DNA from: Paramarasmius palmivorus
Taxonomy: Eukaryota; Basidiomycota; Agaricomycetes; Agaricales; Marasmiaceae
Direction: 5' to 3'
DNA length: 64,000 bases
Assembly: GCA_037176845.1 (NCBI GenBank)
Contig: JAYKXP010000006.1
Coordinates: forward strand, 806,001 to 870,000
Part shown: piece by piece, positions 13,988 to 23,019 of the stretch
Layout of the letters: each line of letters begins with the position of its first letter
Numbering within the stretch: the first letter of the stretch is position 1
The notes under the pieces: model-generated
What the model was told of the DNA's origin: nothing
The model's database searches: none
What the model saw: the letters and a program-made list of their open reading frames with translations, nothing else
Program-made: the position numbers and the translations under genes

Positions 13988-15154
13988 ATGATCAGCCCAA
14001 TCCTACTGTTTCATCTCTCCTCGATATTCATGGCCTCCCAGGCTAGTATGACCACACCACCATCCATATCACCAGGATCTCCGATTCGTGTCATCGCGAC
14101 AGCGGGTGCCGTTGATGCATCTGGGCTAACGAAAGGGACAGATCTCCTCGCTGGAGTTCCATATTTCCTAGAAGTGAGTAGAAACTCGATCCAATCTGAG
14201 CACAATCCGGCGATGCTCAGTCATGACAGGTTAGGCAAGATCTGCAGACTCTCCTTTCTGTAGATATGTATTATGCCGGATCGGACGAGCTACGTACAAG
14301 CGAGCTGCTAGATGCATTGGATGAGAAAGGAGTCGAGGCCATTTGGGCTGCCAGAGGCGCGTCGCCGCGTTTCCAGATCTGAACCTCTTTCTGACTCCCA
14401 TCATCCACAGGTGGTTACGGCACGGCACGCATACTTTATGATGGTGAAGTGCAGTCTACGGTCATCCAAAGTCTCCAAAGCAAACCTCGATGGTTAGTGG
14501 GGTATTCAGACCTCACTGCGCTCATTGCTCTGTGGAACAAGGCTGGAGTATTGGCTCTACATGGACCCATGGCAGCCAACATCCAGACCTTCTCCAAAGC
14601 AGCAGTAAACGCGACATTTGACGTTCTCTTCGCTACGGCAACAGCCACGCAGGAGTTCCAGGGGTCGATGCGCTTCAATGGAAGCGGCGGAGTCAAGGGA
14701 AGGATTTTAGGTGGCAACTTGAGCGTCCTGACAAGTCTTGTGGGGAGTGGATTGCTACCGTCATACGAAGGCGCCATTCTTTTTATCGAGGATGTGAATG
14801 AGCAAGCGTGTATGTCAAGTTGTTGTCTGTTTAACGATACTAGGCTTCTTACTCTATTTAGACCGCCTCGATCGTATGCTTTCTACTGTTCTTCATTCCT
14901 CAGACTTTCGAGGTATTGTTGGTATCGCCGTTGGGCAACTTGTGGGCTCTGACCCAGCCAATGGAAGATACACAGCTCTCGAGTTACTCGACAAGACATG
15001 GGGACCTCTAGGGATCCCAGTCTTGACCGGATTACCCATCGGACATGATGCATTGACAGCAATGCCCCTTGCGCTCGGCGCAGTAGGAGAAATCAGTTTT
15101 GAAGAGGGTGCCACGATGGGGGTCTTGAAGGTTGAGATACCCAGGACAGCCTAA
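13988..15154 (+). CDS. Peptidase S66, LD-carboxypeptidase (MccF/LdcA-like)
   Basis: S66 serine peptidases in bacteria cut the L,D-bond in murein tetrapeptides or inactivate microcin C-type compounds. Four exons (13988-14173, 14230-14356, 14411-14809, 14862-15154) give 334 residues. The nucleophile Ser137 lies in LVGYSDLTAL, the partners are Glu231 in AILFIEDVNE and His299 in TGLPIGHDAL, and the fold-typical ARGGYGTARIL and GRILGGNLSVL are present. All three catalytic residues are intact. The first residues (MISPILLFHLSSIFMASQA) are mildly hydrophobic; ATGs at residue 15 or 21 are alternative starts, so secretion is uncertain. The second intron (14357-14410) seems to use a GC donor. Its natural substrate in a fungus, which has no peptidoglycan, is unknown. 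Confidence 0.88.
14357..14410 (+). other. Apparent GC-AG intron in the S66 peptidase gene
   Basis: The conserved R-G-G-Y-G-T motif is restored only by joining ...GCCAGAG to GTGGTTACGG, which places gcgcgt at the donor and ccacag at the acceptor. No GT donor nearby keeps the frame. The donor is weaker than the usual GCAAGT, so an error in sequence or model is possible. Confidence 0.6.
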
Positions 15155-15408
15155 CAAACTCGAAGTGTATTGAAATCGAATAGGAATGGAATAATGAGTA
15201 GTCTATCTACTGGAAAATATATACTATGAACTGCAATTATCGCTTTCCCCCGGTTTCGTATCGTTAGCCGAGAACGAGCGACTGCGTCACTGCGGCCCAT
15301 TTGTTGAAATCTTAGACTTGAACCACCACCACCGCTGCGGTGGCATCAATTCACGGCACGTATACAGGAATCTTTGACGAGGCACAACACTAATTATACC
15401 GACAATAG

Positions 15409-18049
15409 ATGTCTCTACAGATCAACCTTTCAAATACCGATATTAAAGATGCATATCTGAAAGTTCTCAATGATCAAGGAATAGATTGGGCGATATTTAC
15501 TTATGAAAAGGGTACAAATGACCTCAAGGTTCAAGCAACCGGAGATGGTGGATTGGAGGAGCTAGAAGAAGAGTTTTCAGACGGCAGGTGAGTCGACCGT
15601 TCCTCGAAAGTTGTGACGTTTCCTGACAACAATTAGAATCCAATATGCTTTTGCACGCGTGATAGACCCCAATGTATACTCTCGATAACCAAGCTACCTT
15701 TCGTTGTGTACGCTGACCCAATCTTGCAGAGTCAATTGCCCAAGTTCGTCCAGATCAACTGGTGTGGAGATGGTGTTCCCGAGGCAAAGAAGGGGCTCTT
15801 TCACACCCATTCGAGCGCTGTCGCCAATTTCCTTCGCGGAACACACGTTGTCATAAGTGCACGGAATGAGGTGAGTCTCAAGCTTGGGGTTCCATCATTA
15901 TCGGCTTACAGATAGCTTATACTAGTCTGACGTTGCACCATCTCTCATCATGAAACGTGTCGAAGCGGCCTCCGGTGCGAAATACTCTTTCCAAAAGGAA
16001 GCACCTCGCAGAGCAGAACCTATTGCCCCCGTCGGAACGAACTACACACCCGTTGGCAAGGTTGATATAGCTGCGTTACGCAAACAACCTTCTGCGACAA
16101 CTACTGGCACCAGCGCTGCAAAACCCCCATTACCGGCAGCATCTCGTCCAGCTTTTGGTGCCGCTAAACCAGCTGCTTCGGCCGGTTCTCTTTATGGTCG
16201 AACGACCAATACTGGCTCTGCCCCGAGCGATGCATGGCCTGAGGAAGCACCTAAACCTGCGGCTGTACCTCCCCCACCACCTGCAGCATCCCGACCACCA
16301 GTAGTACCTTCCGCTCCAAGGCCAGCGGTCGTGAGTTAATTGTATCTCTTCTTGTGCTCATATCTAATGTCGCATACTCTAGGCCAAAGAACCCACACCA
16401 GTGGCTGCTTCCAGCACACCTACGAAACCTTCAGAAGAAGATCGCATTCGCCCAGTTGGAACTGCTTATACGCCCGTCTCGTTGCCTGCTCCGAAGAAAC
16501 TCAAGAATCCATTCGCGGCATTCGAACAGCAGCAAGAGCAGGCACCACCGAAGCCTGTGACCTCTGGAGGTCCCAAGAAGCTGACCTGGAGTGAACGTCA
16601 GGCATTGGCGAAGAAGCAGCAGGAGGAAGAGGAAGAGAGGAGTCGTGAAGCTAGTGCAGGCTCAGCGGCACTGAACAAGTCTACAGCTCCTCCGCCTGCC
16701 TTTAAATCCTCTGCTCCTGCATTTGGACGTGCAACGGGACCAGCTACTACGCCAGCAGCACCAACGCCGCCGCCGCCACCACCTGCCGCCTCCAGACCAA
16801 TCAGTAGTGCTGCAAAGGTAGCTGCTGTCGGTGTAGGAGCAGCGGCTATTGGAGGAGCTGCTGCTATCGCTGCTGGTGAAAATGACGATGAGCCAGAGGA
16901 AGAAGATTGGCCAGAGGAAGAACCAGTAGTAAGTCTGCAAAAATCGTTTCCTCCGCAGATTTTTTGATGCATTTTTACAGGCCGCAGCTCCGCCTCCGCC
17001 TCCCCCCGCCTCCCCCCACCACCTGCTCCACGGCAGCCTGAACCTGAGCCTGAGCCTGAACCCCAATTCGAAGCACCGCCTCCACCACCGCCGCCTCCAC
17101 CACCACCACCTCCACCACCTCCGGTCGCTCAGGTTTGCGGGATCTTGCAGAGAACCAAGAAAACTCGTAACTGATACTCTTAATTTTGTAGATGTCACAA
17201 CTTTCGGTCCAGGAGCCAGAACCAGAGCCAGAGCCAGAAGCAGCACCCGCCGCTACAGCTCGTGCTGGCCAAGGCATCTGTGCGGTCGTGCTCTATGAAT
17301 ACGAGGTATGCTCTGGTCTTACGTCTTCTACTTGGTCCCTTAGACAAGCTGGTAATAGGCTACCGAAGACAATGAAATGAACCTCGTGGAAGGGGAAATG
17401 ATTGAGCAAATTGAAGAGCTGGATGAAGGATGGTGGGCTGGTGTTGGCCCTGGTGGAAAGTCGGGCATGTTCCCAGGTAAGATAACTTTTTGATGCTGCA
17501 CAAAAGACGCGGCGGTGACATCTGAATAGCCAACTATGTGGAAATCGTCGAGCAAGCTGCCGCAGAAGTCGAGGAAGCAGCGGCCCCGCCACCACCACCG
17601 CCACCACCACCACCACCTCCTCCTCCTCCAGTACGTCCTTGATCTTTTCTGCCACCCCTTCAACTCATATTCGTTGATTAGCCTCCGCCTGCTGCTCCAG
17701 CAGCACCCCCAGCACCTCCGCCACCGCCTCGTGCCCCCTCGCCAGAACCAGAGCCTGCAGCTGCAGAAGGATCCATAACGGCGGTTGCATTATATGAGTA
17801 GGTTGCTTCACACTAGGTTTCTACTTTTCTGACGCTTGCAATCAGTTATGACGCTACCGAGGACAATGAAATTTCGTTCAAGGAAGGAGAGTACATATAT
17901 GAGATTGAGCCTGCGTCGGAAGACTGGTGGCAAGGAAAGGATAAGAATGGACATGTTGGATTATTCCCAGGTGGGTTACTCGAATGTTATGGCTACATTA
18001 GCTCTCGCTCATCATTTCTCTAGCAAACTATGTTGAAGTGCAGGAATGA
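15409..18049 (+). CDS. ABP1: Actin-binding protein 1 (drebrin-like, ADF-H plus two SH3 domains)
   Basis: Abp1 binds F-actin at endocytic patches, recruits partners through SH3 domains and stimulates Arp2/3. The start at 15409 opens an ADF-homology domain (MSLQINLSNTDIKDAYLKVL, VQINWCGDGVPEAKKGLFHT, VANFLRGTHVVISARNE). A long Ala/Pro-rich region follows with repeats like RPVGTAYTPV and VGTNYTPVGKVD. It also holds acidic tryptophan motifs (DAWPEEAPKP, EEEDWPEEEPV) like the Arp2/3-binding motifs of yeast Abp1. The first SH3 starts AVVLYEYEATEDNEMNLVEG and has the typical EGWWAG...GMFPANYVE; the second starts AVALYDYDATEDNEISFKEG and ends GHVGLFPANYVEVQE. The two are joined by a linker with a very long proline run. 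Many short introns. The architecture matches Abp1 with a duplicated SH3. Confidence 0.92.
16980..17130 (+). repeat. Polyproline-coding low-complexity tract in ABP1 (first)
   Basis: CCN-rich microsatellite-like DNA coding for proline runs just before the first SH3 domain. Such tracts bind profilin or SH3 domains in other actin regulators; here the role is inferred. The same DNA produces Trp/Arg- or Val/Glu-rich shadow frames on the other strand. Confidence 0.7.
17575..17725 (+). repeat. Polyproline-coding low-complexity tract in ABP1 (second)
   Basis: (CCN)n tract split by a short intron, coding for a run of proline and Ala-Pro units between the two SH3 domains. It may be variable in length between strains because of its repeated DNA. 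Confidence 0.7.
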
Positions 18050-18223
18050 GAATGTGACTATTGAGTGCCCCAAACTAAGAACCACACTGGACGCCAGTAA
18101 ATTATGTAGAAAGAATGAAGTGTCTGTCATTTAACCCTGAAGGTATTTCTGTGACTAGCTGTCTCATCAAAGTAATGAATGATCACATTGGTCTGACTGT
18201 GATTCTACGTTTACATCCGCAAA

Positions 18224-19597
18224 CTAGAGAGGACATGCCTTGCCTCCGAACGAGATGTCGTCGAAGTAAGGTCCTGTGGTACGACTGGTTTAGCCTACGA
18301 CCTTCAAAAAACATGAATTCGCTTACCCAGATGGTTCGGTATGCTTGCAGAAAGTATGGAATTACCCTCGGAACAAGCACCGTTTTCCTGCCCTTGACAG
18401 GCAACTACATCCGTAGCTTGACCTGCATCATCAACCGCCTTAATGTGAACCTCGTTTGATGGGTGCTGGTAGCCCAAAAATCGAGGAGGAACTATGGGAA
18501 CCGGGTCGTCTTGATTTGTGATGAATGAGAACGAGGAACCGAGCTAAGCAAGCAGCTGAGGAACGGAAGCGTGGAAAGATAAAATAGGAACACGCACAGT
18601 GGCATCCACGAAATCAGCCCATTCTTGGTTGCCTACTCTCGGGAGACCGAATACAGTAGTGGTGACTTGAACGGAAGGATCCAGCTTCTCCTTTAACATC
18701 ATAGCATCCAGAGTGGCAATTGAAGCACCTTTGAGCGTCATGTCAATCACCAAGTCGATGGGCATTACTTAGGCAGCTACTCACCAAGTGAATGGCCAGT
18801 GACGAGGACCTTGCTGGAGCCGAAACTGGCGAGCCCTTTCTGTACGCCCTCTAGGACACCATCTGCGGTACGCTCAAAAGTCTTCTGGAAACCATCATGA
18901 ACCTGGATATCCTCTGAGGACGCGTCAATCAGTCTCTAGGATACACGCTATTGGCAGTCCTGTCACGTACTTCCTTCAGCGGCTGTGAACCGGGTAGTGT
19001 TGAGATCAACGAGAAGAAACTGTGCGTCGTTGAGAACAGATAAACTATAATTAATGAGATTGATTGAGTGATGCATCGTCAGATTGTCGAATGCCAGCAT
19101 GTACTGTGCTTACAAGTTTTTCGGCTCTGTCCCTTGGTGAGCTACCACGATGGTATTGGAAGTTGGATCGTGAGCAACAAAGTCTGGATGGCAAGATGGC
19201 AATTATTCAGTGAATCGAATGAGCAACACTATGATCTGCGGACTCACACATCGGTACGAGTCCATCATCTGCAAAGCGATGATTATCAGAGTTAAATTTA
19301 GGCTCACCACAGCCATAGCACAGACGCACCTCCACCAGCCTGAATAACGTTGACACCTTTCCCAATGCTATCGCAAGGTGGTCCACATTGCCAGCTTGTG
19401 ACTGCGGCACTCGAGCAGTACGCGACACGGCTGAATTGAGCAGGTCGAATAAAGTTATCGGAAATGGTTTGTGCGGAGACGGCCGTCGTAACATCGTCTT
19501 CATCGTCGTCCCCGAATAAGCCGAATAATGGTGCCCCAAGCGCCCACTGGAAGGAAACGGAAGCCAAAAGGAGTGCTGGTAAGCGTAAATAGACCAT
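18224..19597 (-). CDS. Secreted lipase, class 3 (alpha/beta hydrolase)
   Basis: Extracellular triacylglycerol lipase of the Rhizomucor type. The start at 19597 gives a signal peptide (MVYLRLPALLLASVSFQWALG). The nucleophile elbow is VLVTGHSLGASIATLDAM, with Asp expected in TTVFGLPRVGNQEWADFVD and then SFITNQDDPVPIVPPRFLGY, where VP.VPP before the catalytic region is typical of the family. The C-terminal His is probably in GYQHPSNEVHI. The last exon after the intron near 18300 codes for PYFDDISFGGKACPL and stop at 18224; paired Cys in ACQGQENGACSEG suggest a secreted, disulphide-bonded protein. Several introns of 50-60 nt were inferred. A TATATAA element lies about 135 bp upstream. Confidence 0.9.
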
Positions 19598-20088
19598 GCT
19601 GACGCTCTGCGACACAGTTAATTAAACCAGAAAAAAAAACAGTGCCCAGCCAGTGGGAGAGAAGGAAAACGAGAGGAAGTGTTGTCCCGCGGGAAAATGG
19701 GATGAGGGTCGCGCACAAGTTGCTGGACCTGTTATATAGTTTTGAGGACTTTGTTTAGTGACAGGTACGCATTGTGATGGGACTGAACAAAATGATTGTC
19801 ACCAAGCACCTCCTTGGAGCTCAAGGACTTAGCGATGTCGATACCGATTTTTAGGGTTACAACAAGATATCAAATCAACAGAGATATTGGACGAAGGTGA
19901 CACTGTTGGCCCTTGGGTGTTGACTGGTGTCGATCATTTCGAAGAGATGTGTGCTGACATTGAACTTTATTGATGATGGATATTGATCGAGAGCACAGAA
20001 TAAGACGCTGAAGCGCACCAGAACGTTCCCGTGGTCCAAAACTTGAAATTCCACCTCTCCCCGGCGTTCTTCGCCCAGAATACCACCC
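19598..20088. other. Intergenic: lipase promoter region
   Basis: About 490 bp between the lipase start and the tRNA terminator. It contains TATATAA on the minus strand at 19732-19738. No coding sequence is supported. Confidence 0.5.
19732..19738 (-). promoter_or_regulatory. TATA box of the lipase gene
   Basis: TATATAA on the minus strand, about 135 bp before the lipase ATG at 19597. Position fits a core promoter with a roughly 100-nt leader. Confidence 0.5.
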
Positions 20089-20093
20089 AAAAA
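20089..20093 (-). terminator. RNA polymerase III terminator of tRNA-Leu
   Basis: A run of five T on the minus strand, 4 nt after the 3' end of the tRNA gene, as expected for Pol III. Confidence 0.75.
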
Positions 20094-20097
20094 CACA

Positions 20098-20204
20098 TGA
20101 CGAGAGTGGGATTCGAACCCACGCCCTGTTCGGACCAGATTTAGAGCGCATACAATGCGCTGGTCTCCTTAGTCTGGCGCCTTAGACCGCTCGGCCATCT
20201 CGCC
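20098..20204 (-). tRNA. tRNA-Leu (anticodon AAG) with intron
   Basis: On the minus strand the acceptor stem GGCGAGA pairs with TCTCGTC and discriminator A. The D-arm reads GGCCGAGCGGTCTAAGGC (box A), the anticodon stem CCAGA pairs with TCTGG, and the anticodon loop CTAAGGA puts AAG at positions 34-36. The T-arm is GTGGG-TTCGAAT-CCCAC (box B), and there is a long class II variable arm as leucine tRNAs have. A 26-nt intron follows position 37; it can fold on itself through GCGC...GCGC. The mature length without intron is about 81 nt. No CCA is encoded. Confidence 0.93.
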
Positions 20205-21799
20205 TTGGAATTGTAGGCAAAGAGCTGTATCCGGGGCAGGAAGTGACGATAGGAAGGTGCTACAACATTGGTAGTCTCTCAGACTCTCAGTAAGATTGCG
20301 AAGAGAAGAGTAGGTTTGTGCCGTTTTCGTGCAGGGATGAGGGTGTGTAATCTTGGCAGAACGTAAAGATCGGTGGAAAGGTATTATCGTCATGATAGGC
20401 CTAAGCTGCGTGTCTTCAGGATGTCTTCAGGGTTTCCTGAGCGTGTCATGTAGTCCCAAGCGTGGATTTTGGATGCTCTGCCAGGGGTATATGCTGGAAA
20501 CCCAACGTCGATAGCCACTCTTCAACCTCTAGTCCCAAGTCGCGGCTAATACCAATAGAAGCACCGGAGCTGCAGGACCTCTGATGCTCGCCTTCACTTC
20601 ATCTGATCGCTGGCGAAATGGATGATGAGAACAGACCGCTAGAATTGTATTAACATACCAACTTTGCGTGTCGATCTCTGCTTCCGATATGGATGGCTGC
20701 ATTCCGTCTCGCGAAATACTATAGCCTATACAGTCGTCGCTATCAGCATCAACTCGAAGAATGTTGCCATCGTCAATGAGCTCGAAAGAGAGGCCTAGAG
20801 TGATGAACAGATTCAGAAGAACAATTGTGGGAACTTTTTGCAGTTCCCCACAATCGTGACGGAGGGGCAACACCAAAAACGGACGTTGCTCCATTAGCCA
20901 CAGTCTTCTCCCTTGAATCTCGATTTCTCAAGCGACGAATTCAAAAAGAGATGTTTGTTCATTTCTTTGTTCTTGTGGGTGTCGCCACCCACTTTCACTC
21001 TGATTCCCGATAATCAGCATGAGAAGCCAGGGCATGTTTGTTACCGATATAGCGTAGATAGAGGCTTATCTATGACGCGTCCCAATTGCAATGTTCGAAT
21101 TGAGATTGAGATTGAGTTCTCGTTTGTTATTAAGTAGTGTCAAGACGTTCGCGTATAGACGTAAAACACTTGTTCTAAAAGTACCCTTGGATGCGGAAGA
21201 AGCTCGGGATGTGATCCTTCAAAGTGCTTGAATCGAGCTTCTACTCCAAGTCTAGCCAAGTCTCCAACCTCGTGAACCTCGTTCTGGTGGTTATCTCGTC
21301 ATGAGGCAAGGACGAGGAGTTGGTAGATCAGAGTCCGAACGGAGCGCACTGATTCATATCACATACAGCTGAACACGCCTCTTCAACACGGAAACAACAT
21401 TAATTATTCTCTAGTTTCCTTCATTCAAATGAAAGTACTTATAGAAACAATTCGTTGTAACGAACATACTGTATGAATACATTAGATTCAACAAGAGGCC
21501 GCATAGCAAGAACGGGTAACAGAGTAGTCGACCGAGACGAGGTCAGTGTACGGGAGATGGCGAGGCAGGGAGTCGTTATCCTAGCTGTAACTAAAAAGAG
21601 GTATGAAGACATTCGAGAGAAAGAGAAGAGTAAAACACATGATACACTTGATTCGCAAGACAGGCAAAAAAGAAAAAAGTTTTCTTAACCATTAAAACGC
21701 AGACAGGGATGGGGGGTAATGAGGGATAAACTGACAGAAAAGCCATAAAAACGAAATAAAATCACGATGTAACCACCCATATTGCACATCGCCGAGCTC
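20205..21799. other. Intergenic between tRNA-Leu and the MADS-box gene
   Basis: About 1.6 kb without a gene I can support. A minus-strand frame at 20529-20894 (121 codons, containing ELIDDGNILRVDADSDDC) looks somewhat protein-like but has no recognised domain; it may be part of an undetected spliced gene. The segment 21060-21790 is AT-rich and fits the 3' untranslated region of the MADS-box gene. Confidence 0.4.
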
Positions 21800-22977
21800 C
21801 TACCGCCGACTATAATGCGTGTTTTGTCCAACCTGCTGTTGCGTGGGCTGTTGCCAATGCTGCGCTGCTGCGGCATTTGCAAGCCCACCGAGCTGTCCTT
21901 GTGGTTGTCCCGAATGTCCGTATGAGTAGCCGCCGACCATGTGCTGTGTGGCACCATACATGCTGCCATCTTGATGCGGTTGCGGTGGGTATGACTGCGA
22001 ATATGATCCTGACGGAGGTGGTACCGAATTGTGAGCTTGCTGTGGGGAAGTAGGTGAGCCAAGATTTATCTGTGGCTGTTGAGGATGAGCAGATGTAGGT
22101 GAAGCTGTGGAGCCAGTGGGAATGGAAAGTGGTGGAGGAATTGATGCGTTAGCAGAGTGCGGCGAGGTCGGGGTCTGTGCTGAACCACGAGAGTTGGGTG
22201 CAGTAGGCGCAGTGGCATTGGATGATGCTCGTCGACGCTTATCACCAGTGGAAGCACGACCACCATGGACTGCTACTGCGTCGTCGTCGTCGGCACCGGC
22301 ATCATCGTCCTCCTTTACACCACCGCCGGACTGACCAGAGATGGAGAGACCACCAGGTATATTAGAGGCTGGCGGTGGTCCTGAGGGAGGACCAACATTG
22401 GCCGCTCGGCCAAGAGGAGCACCGACTGGCATGGTAGATGGTAGAGTACCATGGGGTGCATTGAGACAAGCCTGGATAAGGTTCTTGCCTTCAGGTTGTG
22501 TGACGAGGGGTTGTAGTTTAGCAGTTGTAAATGTGTATACGAGACCCGTCTCCGAAACAACTAGGAGAAGGACCTGAGTTCCAGTAAGAGTAGAAAGTTC
22601 ATAAGCCTAAGACATCCAAATCAGTACGAGTGTAACACATTGATAAAAGCGGAATAAAAATTGCCTTTTTCATAATGCCTGAAACGGAAAAAGTGAGAAG
22701 GGGGTAGTGGAAGCGGGGGCTACGAAGACATACCAGCCTTCCTTTTTGAGAAAGTTATATGACGTCTGGACTTGTCCTGAATGAACTCGATCTTAATCTT
22801 TCGCCTTCCTGCCTTCTTGTCAGACTTTGGCTTCTCGTCGTCCTCGTCGTCATCTGCGCCAGAGTCGACTGCATCATGGTCATTAATGAACGCGTCGTCT
22901 CCCAAAGGGGGAACTTGATGTGACTGTGGATCTGGCTGTCCTGGATTCAATGAATCCATACGCTGGCGTTTACGCAT
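21800..22977 (-). CDS. MCM1: MADS-box transcription factor, Mcm1/SRF type
   Basis: Nuclear DNA-binding protein for CArG-like boxes; in fungi Mcm1 controls mating, cell-cycle and metabolic genes with partners. The MADS domain begins GRRKIKIEFIQDKSRRHITF, continues SKRKAG and is completed across an intron by IMKKAYELSTLTGTQVLLLV, VSETGLVYTFTTAKLQPLV. Isoleucine/glutamate spacing and the SAM-like extension (TQPEGKNLIQACLNAP) match SRF/Mcm1 rather than MEF2. An acidic serine patch (DSGADDDEDDEKPKSDKK) precedes it, as in yeast Mcm1. The C-terminus is Pro/Gln-rich and ends QNTHYSRR. The ATG at 22977 is the first in frame, but an acceptor-like cttctag lies just upstream at about 23020, so a 5' exon is possible. 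Confidence 0.9.
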
Positions 22978-23019
22978 GGAAGGTGAAGTTGGCTGAGAAT
23001 GGGGCTGCGTGGTGGGCAA

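Noticed and set aside
16662..17246. Trp/Arg-rich minus-strand frame
   Set aside because: Shadow of the polyproline DNA of ABP1.
20169..20393. Minus-strand frame ending GEMAERSKAPD
   Set aside because: It overlaps tRNA-Leu; this peptide is a common shadow of a leucine/serine tRNA 5' half.
20529..20894. 121-codon minus-strand frame as a gene
   Set aside because: Somewhat protein-like but no domain, no clear splice partners; kept only as a note in the intergenic entry.
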